From assembly GCA_002291955.1 (NCBI GenBank), contig DBBA01000259.1, positions 1-13,916 of the forward strand: a DNA stretch of 13,916 nucleotides, written 5' to 3'. Position numbers and translations under genes: made by a program. The notes beneath the pieces were generated by a model that saw only the letters and a list, made by a program, of their open reading frames with translations, did not search any database and was not told the origin of the DNA. The DNA is from Rhodobacteraceae bacterium UBA996 (GTDB taxonomy: Bacteria; Pseudomonadota; Alphaproteobacteria; Rhodobacterales; Rhodobacteraceae). Positions 1-7,392 of the stretch are shown piece after piece. Position 1 is the stretch's first letter. Each line of letters starts with the position of its first letter.

Positions 1-1515
1 GGCGCCGGTCTGTACAACAAGATGATCGGGCTGGATTATCGCGGAAACTGGAACCCGGAAACCGAGACCGGGGGGTACGGAAACTTCCTGTCCGGTCTGG
101 GCGGGAATTTCCTGATCCACAGGTGCCGCCTCCAGAACATCGATGCCATCGTGATCGGATATGTCGACAACCCCCGCACGGTCGTGATCTCGGCCAGCTA
201 CATCGACGGCTGGCGCGAATACGGACTTCTTGTCGGGGGCCAGCAGTTCGCCGACGAACGACTGGCGTCCATCGGCAGTGCAATCCACCAGAAGACGAAT
301 GGCCTGGTCGGTCATCCGAACGCCTTCAACGAAGGCAAGGTCGGTACATCGAACGGCCCCGTGCGCATGGGCAAGGCGATCTGCACCTTCTGGTCGTGCT
401 CGTCGATCTTTTCCAACAACGGCTGGTCGGCGAATACCAACATCGGAAGCATTCCCCGCACCCAGACGCACATCAACGCCGTGCAGGGATGCCTGCGGCT
501 GGGTCAGGACGGGGATATCGCGATACCGATCCTCAACAACATCGACCGTGTGGTGCTTGAGGGCGGAAGCGGAATCCTGGGAATGACCGGGTTCGCCGAG
601 ACCACGAACTTCATCGTGGACAAGTGCATCATCATCGGAAATTCCTATGCCGCATTCGGGCGGCCGATCCACGTGACCGGCGGATGCACCTTGCGGAACA
701 TCTTCATCTACTGGCCGAATACCCCCGCAGGACAAACGCTTCCCGCCGGGGTCATCAACAACTCGGCCAGCACGTCCAACGGAGCCAACGCGCGCCGGGT
801 CGCGATCTACGGGCTGACGTTCTACAGCCCGATCACTGGCGCGAACAAGGCGAACGCAGGCGGCGGGACCAGCTTCGACCTGTGGGAGCCAAACGGGCAG
901 ACCCCTTTCTCCAACCTGATCGCAGAGAACAACGTCATCCACCTCCCCGCGCAGGGGGTGCCCGCGGTCGCGTCCGCGCCAGTCCAGATCGTTGCAATTC
1001 CGGGGCTGACGACGCTGTTCCGCGGCCCGCGCTGGAACTTCCCGACGGTCAACGCAACCCTGGGCGCGAACGTGCTCAATGGTGGAACGGTCACCTTCGC
1101 GTATCCGAACGACACCGCCCTGCATCCGAATGGCCGGGCAACGAACCAAGCCTATTTCCTGACGCCGCCAGGGCTCAACCAGCACATGCTCGGGATCACC
1201 GGTGCCGGCATTCCGTATCGGTCAGCCCGCGGCCAGTTCAGTGTCGTGTTCGGACCGTCGAACATCACCGTCACCAACACGAGCGGCGAGACCTGGCCCG
1301 CCGGACGAATCCTTCAGCTTCTGCTCGACCGGAGGAACGATTTGGTCCCGCCGTTGGCGCAGTACGCCAGCCCGGCGACCGTCGAGATCCCGGTTCCCAT
1401 TGCAGGCTCTTCTGCACTTGGCGGTGCAATCACGGGGCTGGTGCCGATTGACGACCTTTATGCGCGCCGCAGGCTTGTGCCCCGGTCCCGCGGGGGGATC
1501 GAGGTGAACGTCTAG
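1..1515 (+). CDS. Right-handed beta-helix (pectate-lyase-like) protein, 5' end outside window
   Basis: The reading frame is open from base 1 and ends at TAG 1513-1515, giving 504 visible residues; the true start lies upstream. The sequence is rich in G, N, S, T, V and I and has short alternating hydrophobic stretches with Asn/Gly turns (for example FLIHRCRLQNIDAIVIG and TNFIVDKCIIIGNSY). This is the look of parallel beta-helix proteins such as pectate lyase-like enzymes, epimerases and tailspike-type depolymerases. No catalytic residues can be assigned by eye, and any secretion signal would be in the missing N-terminus. The last 100 or so residues look less repetitive and end in a basic stretch (RRRLVPRSRGG). 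Its position next to a polysaccharide operon suggests that it binds, cleaves or modifies the polymer, but this is inference. It uses visibly more AT-containing codons than the genes downstream. An adhesin or phage-derived depolymerase is an alternative. Confidence 0.7.
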   Translation, partial: GAGLYNKMIGLDYRGNWNPETETGGYGNFLSGLGGNFLIHRCRLQNIDAIVIGYVDNPRTVVISASYIDGWREYGLLVGGQQFADERLASIGSAIHQKTNGLVGHPNAFNEGKVGTSNGPVRMGKAICTFWSCSSIFSNNGWSANTNIGSIPRTQTHINAVQGCLRLGQDGDIAIPILNNIDRVVLEGGSGILGMTGFAETTNFIVDKCIIIGNSYAAFGRPIHVTGGCTLRNIFIYWPNTPAGQTLPAGVINNSASTSNGANARRVAIYGLTFYSPITGANKANAGGGTSFDLWEPNGQTPFSNLIAENNVIHLPAQGVPAVASAPVQIVAIPGLTTLFRGPRWNFPTVNATLGANVLNGGTVTFAYPNDTALHPNGRATNQAYFLTPPGLNQHMLGITGAGIPYRSARGQFSVVFGPSNITVTNTSGETWPAGRILQLLLDRRNDLVPPLAQYASPATVEIPVPIAGSSALGGAITGLVPIDDLYARRRLVPRSRGGIEVNV

Positions 1516-1721
1516 CAAGAGCCGCCATCGGCGCGGGATCGGCCTTCGGTCTCGGCTGTCCGTCTGGCGGCCAGTCCGTCTGACGGCCTGTCGGCCACAG
1601 GCGTGTTCGGGGATCCGGGCAGCCACCAAACCCGAAGCCGCGGCTTTACTCGCCAACGGCTTTGTTGCAGGTTCCGCGCCGTCGGCGCGGGGTCTGCCGG
1701 TGTATCGCTCGTGTCGTGCGG
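1516..1721. other. Intergenic region with a 13-base tandem repeat and weak dyads
   Basis: This spacer separates the beta-helix gene from the operon at 1722. It contains two near-identical 13-mers, CCGTCTGGCGGCC at 1560-1572 and CCGTCTGACGGCC at 1576-1588, one mismatch apart at a 16-base period. The second contains the dyad CCGTC-T-GACGG. A GC-rich palindrome followed by three T (AAGCCGCGGCTT, about 1635-1646) could be a weak terminator for the beta-helix gene, but its hairpin stem would be only about 4 bp. No convincing promoter for the downstream operon was found. Confidence 0.35.
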
Positions 1722-2975
1722 ATGTCCGATCCGGCCTCGCTTCGCATCGCCTACCTGACGGGGGAATACCCCAAGGCGTCGCACACCTTCATCCTGCGCG
1801 AGATCGTGGCGCTGCGCGCCCTGGGTGCTTCCGTCCTGCCCTGTTCGATCCGGCGCACCGCGGACCGCTACCTGATCGGCCCCGAGGAGCGCGAAGAAGC
1901 GACGCGCACGTTCCACGTGCTCGAACGCGCGAAGCGACCGCCGGCACTGCTGCGCGCCCACGGGCGGGCGCTTCTGGGTAACCCGGGGCGGTATCTGTCG
2001 GCCCTGCGGCTGGCGATCCGCACTGGGCGGCCCGGTCTGAAGGGCCTGCTGCGGCAGGCGGTCTATTTCCTGGAAGCCGGGGTTCTGGCCGATCACCTGC
2101 GCGCGCAGGGGGTGACGCACCTGCACAACCACTTTGCCGATTCCAGCGCGAACGTGGCGATGCTGACCTCGGCCCTGTCGGGGATCCCGTTCAGCTATAC
2201 CCTGCACGGACCCGCCGAACTGTTCGAGCCGGAAAGCTGGCACCTGCGGACCAAGGTCGCGCGGGCGGCCTTCACCGTCTGCATCAGCCACTTTGCGCGC
2301 AGCCAGGCGATGCTGTTTTCCGACCCGGCCGACTGGCCGCACCTGCGCATCGTCCATTGCGGGGTCGAGCCCGAGCGCTACGCTGCCCCGCCGGCCGACG
2401 CGGCCGACCGCCTGCGGCTGCTGTTCGTCGGGCGCCTGACGGCGATCAAGGGCCTGCGGGTGCTGATCGACGCGCTGGAACGCGCGCGGGCGGTCAACCC
2501 GGCCATCGACCTGACGCTGATCGGCGACGGCGAGGATCGCGCCTGGGTCGAAGCGCAGGCCGCGCGGCTGGGGGGTGTCACCTGCCTTGGCTTCCGATCG
2601 CAGTCCGAGGTGGCGGCGGCCCTGGCCGGGCACGATGCGTTCGTCCTGCCGTCCTTTGCCGAAGGCGTGCCCGTCGTGCTGATGGAAGCGATGGCCTCGG
2701 CCCGCCCGGTGATCGCAACGCGGGTGGGCGGGGTGGCGGAATTGGTCGCGGACGGGCGGTCGGGTCTGCTGGTCGCGCCGGGTGACGCGCAAGCCCTGGC
2801 GGATGCGATCCTGCGCCTGGCTGCCGACCCCGCGCTGCGCGCCGCGATGGGCACCGAAGGCCGTGCCACCGTGCGCGCCGAGTTCGACGTCACGACCGAG
2901 GCGCGCCGCATTCTGGCCCTGTTCCTGCGGCAAGGCGGGTCCGACCCAAGACCTGACCCGTGGAAGGCCCCCTGA
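1722..2975 (+). CDS. GT4-family glycosyltransferase (WcaL-like)
   Basis: This 417-residue GT-B fold glycosyltransferase is predicted to move a sugar from a nucleotide-sugar donor to a lipid-linked glycan at the cytoplasmic face of the inner membrane. The N-terminal half opens with LRIAYLTGEYPKASHTFILRE, typical of exopolysaccharide transferases related to colanic acid WcaL. It also has HLHNHFADSSANVA and TLHGPAELF, an acceptor-side region. The C-terminal GT4 domain has FVGRLTAIKG (R238 and K243, which would contact the donor phosphates) and the E-x7-E motif (E314, E322) in EGVPVVLMEAM, followed by a conserved VGGVAELV stretch. The frame stays open upstream to a TTG at 1662, but those 20 extra residues are Arg/Cys-rich and unlike the family, so ATG 1722 is preferred even though no good Shine-Dalgarno is visible. 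The stop overlaps the next start by one base (TGATG). The donor sugar and linkage cannot be told from sequence. Confidence 0.9.
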   Translation: MSDPASLRIAYLTGEYPKASHTFILREIVALRALGASVLPCSIRRTADRYLIGPEEREEATRTFHVLERAKRPPALLRAHGRALLGNPGRYLSALRLAIRTGRPGLKGLLRQAVYFLEAGVLADHLRAQGVTHLHNHFADSSANVAMLTSALSGIPFSYTLHGPAELFEPESWHLRTKVARAAFTVCISHFARSQAMLFSDPADWPHLRIVHCGVEPERYAAPPADAADRLRLLFVGRLTAIKGLRVLIDALERARAVNPAIDLTLIGDGEDRAWVEAQAARLGGVTCLGFRSQSEVAAALAGHDAFVLPSFAEGVPVVLMEAMASARPVIATRVGGVAELVADGRSGLLVAPGDAQALADAILRLAADPALRAAMGTEGRATVRAEFDVTTEARRILALFLRQGGSDPRPDPWKAP

Positions 2976-4936
2976 TGTGCGGGATCACCGGATATCTCGC
3001 CCCGCCGGGCGACCGTGCCGACACCATGACCGCCCGCGTGCGCGGCATGGCCGATGCCATCGCCTATCGCGGGCCGGATTCGCGGGGCGACTGGGTGGAT
3101 GCCAACGCGGGCATCGCGCTGGGCCACCTGCGGCTGGCCATCGTGGACCTGACGCCCGCGGGGCACCAGCCGATGCCCTCGGCCTCGGGCCGCTATGTGC
3201 TGGACTTCAACGGCGAGATCTACAACCACGCGGCCTTGCGCGCGGAACTGGATGCGGCGGGCAAGGCGCCGAACTGGCGCGGCCATTCCGATACGGAAAC
3301 CCTGCTGGCGGGCTTTGATGCCTGGGGCGTGGAACCCACGCTGGCCCGCGCGGTCGGCATGTTCGCCATCGCGCTGTGGGACCGGCAGGACCGCAGCCTG
3401 ACGCTGATCCGAGACCGGCTGGGCGAGAAGCCGATCTACTACGGCTGGCAGGGCACCGGTCCCGCCCGCACCTTCCTGTTCGGGTCGGAACTCAAGGCGC
3501 TGGCCGCCCACCCCGCGTTCGAGGGCCGCATCCGCCGCGATGTCCTGCCCGAGTTCCTGCGCCACGGCCATGTGGGCGAGGACCGGTCGATCCATGACGG
3601 CATCGCGAAGGTCCGCCCGGGCGAGATGGTGACGGTCTCGCTGACCGCGCCCGAACCTGCGCCCCGCCCCTACTGGTCGGGGGCCACGGTCGCCGCCACC
3701 CGCGGCGGGCCGGGCGCCCCTCGCTTCGCGACCCCCGAGGCGGCGGTGGACGCGCTGGAAACCCTGCTTCTTGATGCCGTCGGGCAGCAACTGATGGCTG
3801 ACGTGCCGCTGGGGGCGTTCCTGTCGGGCGGGATCGACAGTTCGACCATCGTCGCGCTGATGCAGCGCCTGTCCGACCGGCCCGCGCTGACCTTCTCCAT
3901 CGGCTTCCACGAGGCGCGCTACAACGAGGCCGAGCATGCCAAGGCCGTGGCAAAGCACCTCGGCACCGACCATACCGAGCTCTATGTGGGCGAGGCCGAA
4001 CTGCTGGCCGTCGTGCCGCGTCTGGCGACGATGTACGACGAACCCTTTGCCGACAGCTCGCAGATCCCGACGTTCATGGTCGCGCAGCTGGCGCGCCAGC
4101 ACGTCACGGTCGCCCTGTCGGGCGATGGCGGGGACGAATTGTTCGCGGGCTACGACCGTTACGCGCAGGGCGCGGCGCTGATGGCCCGGGCCGGGCGCCT
4201 GCCGCTGCCCCTGCGGCGCGCGGGGGCGGCGGCGGTGCGGGCGCTGCCGATGGCGCTGACCGATGCCGTGATGGAGCGGTTCCGCCCCACGCCCCAGGGC
4301 AAGGAACCGAACGGCCAGCGGCTGCGGCGCCTTGCCGACTACCTGCAATCGGCCAATACCGACGAGTTGCACCGCAAGCTCGTGTCGCGCTGGCGCTTTC
4401 CGGAAGACGCCGTGCCCGGCGCGCGGCCCGTGCCGACCATGCTGGATGCGCTGGCGCCGGCGCGTGGCGATCTGTCCGATATCGAGCGGATGATGCAGCT
4501 CGACATGCTGACCTACATGCCCGACGACATCCTGGCCAAGGTGGACCGTGCCACCATGGCGGTGTCGCTGGAAAGCCGCGCGCCGTTCCTCGATCACCGG
4601 GTGGTGGAATTCGCCTGGGCGCTGCCGCTGGACTACAAGCGGCGTGAGGGCAAGTCGAAATGGGCGCTGCGGCAGGTCCTGTACCGTCATGTGCCCCGCG
4701 AACTTGTCGAACGGCCCAAGATGGGGTTCGAGGTGCCGATCGGCCCGTGGCTGCGCGGCCCCCTGCGCGACTGGGCGGCGGCGCTGCTCGACCCCGCCCG
4801 GCTGCGGCGCGAAGGCTGGTTCGAACCGGCCGTGATCGCCCGCACCTGGGACGAACATCTGTCGGGGCGCTGCAACTGGGGAATGCAGCTGTGGAACGTG
4901 CTGATGTTCCAGGCCTGGCTGGAGGCCCGGCAATGA
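2975..4936 (+). CDS. asnB: Glutamine-hydrolysing amidotransferase, asparagine synthetase B family
   Basis: This 653-residue two-domain enzyme hydrolyses glutamine and passes the ammonia to an adenylylated carboxylate. ATG 2975 leaves Cys2 (MCGITGYLAP) as the N-terminal nucleophile after Met removal; a start at 2960 would bury it, so 2975 is chosen. GGAAGG at 2962-2967 is a good Shine-Dalgarno seven bases upstream. Glutaminase residues are R53 (LGHLRLAIVDL), N79-G80-E81 (FNGEIYNH) and D106 (GHSDTETLL). The synthetase domain has the ATP pyrophosphatase loop SGGIDSS at 284-290, then SGDGGDELFAGYDRY and VDRATMAVSLESRAPFLDHR. Length and motifs are intact, so it should be active. It is wedged between two GT4 genes with overlapping ends, which makes free asparagine synthesis unlikely as its main role. 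By analogy with WbpS-type enzymes of O-antigen loci it may amidate a uronic acid in the glycan. The substrate is inferred from context only. Confidence 0.93.
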   Translation: MCGITGYLAPPGDRADTMTARVRGMADAIAYRGPDSRGDWVDANAGIALGHLRLAIVDLTPAGHQPMPSASGRYVLDFNGEIYNHAALRAELDAAGKAPNWRGHSDTETLLAGFDAWGVEPTLARAVGMFAIALWDRQDRSLTLIRDRLGEKPIYYGWQGTGPARTFLFGSELKALAAHPAFEGRIRRDVLPEFLRHGHVGEDRSIHDGIAKVRPGEMVTVSLTAPEPAPRPYWSGATVAATRGGPGAPRFATPEAAVDALETLLLDAVGQQLMADVPLGAFLSGGIDSSTIVALMQRLSDRPALTFSIGFHEARYNEAEHAKAVAKHLGTDHTELYVGEAELLAVVPRLATMYDEPFADSSQIPTFMVAQLARQHVTVALSGDGGDELFAGYDRYAQGAALMARAGRLPLPLRRAGAAAVRALPMALTDAVMERFRPTPQGKEPNGQRLRRLADYLQSANTDELHRKLVSRWRFPEDAVPGARPVPTMLDALAPARGDLSDIERMMQLDMLTYMPDDILAKVDRATMAVSLESRAPFLDHRVVEFAWALPLDYKRREGKSKWALRQVLYRHVPRELVERPKMGFEVPIGPWLRGPLRDWAAALLDPARLRREGWFEPAVIARTWDEHLSGRCNWGMQLWNVLMFQAWLEARQ

Positions 4937-6114
4937 GGATCGGAATGCTGATCCCGGAGTTCCCGGGCCAGACCCACTCCTTCTTCTGGCGCGAGATCGT
5001 GGAGTTGCGCCGTCGCCACGGGATCGAGACCCGTATCCTGTCCACGCGGCTGCCGGCACGTCCTGTCGCCCATGACTGGGTGGTCGAGGCAAAGGCCGAC
5101 TATCTCTATCCTCTGTCGCTGGCGGCGGCCTTGTCCGCCGTTCCGGCTGCGGTCGCGGGTCTGCCGCGCCTTCTCGCCGATGCCGAAAGCCGGCGGCTCC
5201 TCATGCGGCCGCGGAACTGGGCGATGCTCCTGTTCGCGGCGCGGTTGAAGGCCTTGTGCCGCGAGGCTCGGATCGACCACCTGCACGTCCACTCCTGTGC
5301 GAATGCGGCGCTGCTGGCGGCGCTGTCCTGGAGGATCGGAGGACCGCGCTACAGCCTGACCCTGCATGGTGCCATCGGTGACTATGGCGGCGATCAGGGC
5401 TACAAGTGGCGAAACGCAGCCTTCGTGTTCACCGTCAGTGAAAAGCTGCGGGATGATGTGGCCCGGATGCTGCCGGATGTCGGCCCGCGCATCAGGATCG
5501 CGCCGATGGGGGTCGATACGGACCGCTTCCGTCCGGGCGCCGGGCGTCCGGCGGCACGCCCCCGGTTTCGCTGGTTCATGTGCGCGCGTCTCAATCCGGG
5601 GAAAGGATACGATGCCCTGCTGCAGGCGGCCGCACAACTGTTGCCGGGTCATGATTTCGAGATCCGGGTCGCGGGCGAGGATGAGGAGGGTGGAGCAGGC
5701 TACCGCAAGGTCCTTGAAGCCAGCATCGCGCGCATCGGGCTCGGGTCGCGGGTCACCCTTCTCGGGGCCTTGCCGCAGGAGGGTGTCCTTGCCGAACTCC
5801 AGCAGGCGGATGGGTTCGTGCTGCCAAGCCTCCATGAGGCACTTGGCGTTGCCTACATGGAGGCGATGGCCTGCGAACTTCCGGTCGTCGGCTCGCGGAC
5901 CGGTGGGGTCCCGGAACTGATCGAGGACGGGGCAGACGGTCTGCTGGTGCCGCCCGGGGACGCCGCCGCGCTGGCCGACGCCATGCGCGCGGTCATGTCG
6001 GATGGTGACCTGCGGGCACGCATGGGCACGGCAGCCCGCCAGAAGGTCGTCGCGCGGTTCGGGGCAAGCCGCAGCGCCGATGCACTCGCAGACAGCCTGA
6101 ACGGACGCGCCTGA
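4933..6114 (+). CDS. GT4-family glycosyltransferase
   Basis: This 393-residue GT-B glycosyltransferase is the third gene of the operon. ATG 4933 overlaps the amidotransferase stop by four bases (ATGA), with GGAGG at 4921-4925 seven bases upstream, so the start is well supported. It opens with MRIGMLIPEFPGQTHSFFWRE, which resembles the opening of the GT4 enzyme at 1722 and implies a related acceptor-binding half. HLHVHSCANAALLA and LTLHGAIGDYGG follow. The donor domain has ARLNPGKGYDALL (R219, K224) and E-x7-E (E302, E310) in HEALGVAYMEAM, then a TGGVPELIEDGADGLLVPPGD stretch. The enzyme is likely cytoplasmic or membrane-associated and adds one sugar of the repeat unit. Compared with the GT4 at 1722, the C-terminal region is clearly homologous, so the two may be old paralogs with different donors. 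The specific sugar is unknown. Confidence 0.92.
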   Translation: MRIGMLIPEFPGQTHSFFWREIVELRRRHGIETRILSTRLPARPVAHDWVVEAKADYLYPLSLAAALSAVPAAVAGLPRLLADAESRRLLMRPRNWAMLLFAARLKALCREARIDHLHVHSCANAALLAALSWRIGGPRYSLTLHGAIGDYGGDQGYKWRNAAFVFTVSEKLRDDVARMLPDVGPRIRIAPMGVDTDRFRPGAGRPAARPRFRWFMCARLNPGKGYDALLQAAAQLLPGHDFEIRVAGEDEEGGAGYRKVLEASIARIGLGSRVTLLGALPQEGVLAELQQADGFVLPSLHEALGVAYMEAMACELPVVGSRTGGVPELIEDGADGLLVPPGDAAALADAMRAVMSDGDLRARMGTAARQKVVARFGASRSADALADSLNGRA

Positions 6115-6153
6115 TCGCCGGGCCTGTTGGCCACGAAGCCAGTCCGGGTCAGG
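6110..6153. terminator. Possible bidirectional terminator-like dyad between convergent genes
   Basis: An imperfect inverted repeat spans both stop codons of the convergent pair: CCTGA at 6110-6114 pairs with TCAGG at 6149-6153, and CCGG at 6118-6121 with CCGG at 6144-6147. The interior can form a small GGCC-TGTT-GGCC hairpin at 6121-6132. There is no T-run on either strand, so it is at best a weak candidate for intrinsic termination. Confidence 0.22.
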
Positions 6154-7081
6154 TCGGACGAAAGAGCGAGGCGCGCGCCGCCTCGAATTCCGCCGTCGCG
6201 CGCCGCTTGCCCACGATCAGCGACCGTCGCTGATAGGCGCGGATAAAGGCGCGCAGCTCGGGGTCATCCAGTTGCCGGTCGCCCCGCCACCAGGCCGCGA
6301 CATAGCCCTGCAGCATGGCCAGCCCCCCCAGCACATAGGGCGGCTCGGCCATGCGGAAGGCGCAGGTCGCGGCATAGAACAGCGGGTCGGACCCCATGAA
6401 CCATTGCCCGAACCCGTGCCGCCGCTTGCCCGTCCAGATCGAGGTCTGCGACGACCCCATCGGGCGCAGGTGTTCGAACCGCAGGTCGGGATCATCCCAG
6501 CTGACCGCGATCCAGCCCATGGCCCGTGCCTTGTGGCAGTCGATCGCGTCCCACATCACCTCGCGCACGAAGCCGCCGATCGCATCGAAGCAGGTCCGGC
6601 GGTAGAGCTTGGTCATGCCGACCGACATCTCGTCGCCACGCCGTTCCGACACCAGCGCGCCGCCGCGCCGTACATAGGGCTTGCCCGAACAGGTGCCGAT
6701 CCGGGGGTTCGCCTCCATCCGGTCCACCAGCACCTCGAAGTACCGGGGCGGCAGGTCCAGATCCAGGTCGAGCTTGCAGATGTAGGGGTAGGGCGCGCTG
6801 TCCACCGCGTCCATCCCGAAGTAGAACGCCTCGATCACGCCCGGACCCACGGCGCGATGCCCGCGGTCGGGTTTCCGTACCACCCGGATCCAGTCGTGCC
6901 GCGCGGCATAGTCGGCCAGAATTGCCGGCGTCTCGTCGGTGGACCCGTCATCCACGATCACCCACAGCGCCGGGCGCAGGGTCTGGGCAACCATGCTGTC
7001 GAGGGTGGCCCGCATGTAATCCGCTTCGTTCCGGCACGGCGAGACGACCAGGATGGCGCGGGCAAGGGAGGTGTCGGGCAT
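6149..7081 (-). CDS. GT2-family glycosyltransferase
   Basis: This 310-residue GT-A fold transferase has the family 2 layout. It begins MPDTSLARAILVVSPCRNEADYM and then has VIVDDGSTDET (D44, D45), the nucleotide-binding part, and KLDLDLDLP (D105, D107, D109), which covers the metal-binding DXD. An acceptor-side region with WDAIDCHKARAMGW follows. A hydrophobic stretch near the C-terminus (YVLGGLAMLQGYVAAWW) may associate with the membrane, but there is no multi-pass transporter domain, so it is not a processive synthase. ATG 7081 was chosen because the frame upstream is Arg-rich and unlike the family; no clear Shine-Dalgarno precedes it. It lies on the opposite strand to the operon at 1722-6114 and ends 34 bases from that operon's stop, so it is transcribed separately, presumably from the region at 7082-7392. 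It probably adds one sugar to the same glycan. Confidence 0.9.
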   Translation of the reverse strand: MPDTSLARAILVVSPCRNEADYMRATLDSMVAQTLRPALWVIVDDGSTDETPAILADYAARHDWIRVVRKPDRGHRAVGPGVIEAFYFGMDAVDSAPYPYICKLDLDLDLPPRYFEVLVDRMEANPRIGTCSGKPYVRRGGALVSERRGDEMSVGMTKLYRRTCFDAIGGFVREVMWDAIDCHKARAMGWIAVSWDDPDLRFEHLRPMGSSQTSIWTGKRRHGFGQWFMGSDPLFYAATCAFRMAEPPYVLGGLAMLQGYVAAWWRGDRQLDDPELRAFIRAYQRRSLIVGKRRATAEFEAARASLFRPT

Positions 7082-7392
7082 CGGGGTGGCTCGGACGGTC
7101 TTGGGGCAATGGATCGTGGTCGCGGTGGCATCGGCGACCTTCCCGCGGACCCTGATCCGCGTGATGGATCGCCTGACAGATCGGCGCGGCCCGTGCAAGC
7201 CGGGTCTGCGGCTTCGGTTGAAGGACCGCAGGGAATGCCCCCGGACGGCCCGGATTACGGACCGTTCCGGCGACAGCGCGGCCCGACACGCGCCGGCAAT
7301 CGCAGTTCCGGCGTGGCGGCCCGCACTTAACGTCCTGTCAACCAAGTCCGGCGTAGACGTTGCGGCATGGTTAACCCGAGAGGTCCGCGCCC
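7082..7392. promoter_or_regulatory. Divergent intergenic region with a CtrA-like half site
   Basis: This spacer separates two divergent glycosyltransferase genes and should hold promoters for both. The last 70 bases are the least GC-rich part. ATGGTTAA at 7367-7374 reads TTAACCAT on the minus strand, the half-site consensus known for the alphaproteobacterial regulator CtrA, inside the palindrome GGTTAACC (7369-7376); it is 18 bases upstream of the ATG at 7393. GATCC and GGATC around 7156-7174 form a short dyad. No convincing -35/-10 pair was found for either gene, and no coding sequence is supported here. Confidence 0.4.

Noticed and set aside
1662..1721. Upstream extension of the first GT4 gene to TTG 1662
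   Set aside because: The 20 extra residues are Arg/Cys-rich, and GT4 proteins begin a few residues before the RIAYLTGEYP segment.
2378..5092. 904-codon open frame on the minus strand
   Set aside because: It runs antisense to the amidotransferase and parts of both GT4 genes. Its product is an Arg/His/Gln/Gly/Pro-rich string with no family features, as expected for a shadow frame in GC-rich DNA.
6272..7330. 352-codon open frame on the plus strand
   Set aside because: It is antisense to the GT2 gene, which has clear DDG and DXD motifs. The product is His/Pro/Arg-rich and unlike any protein family.
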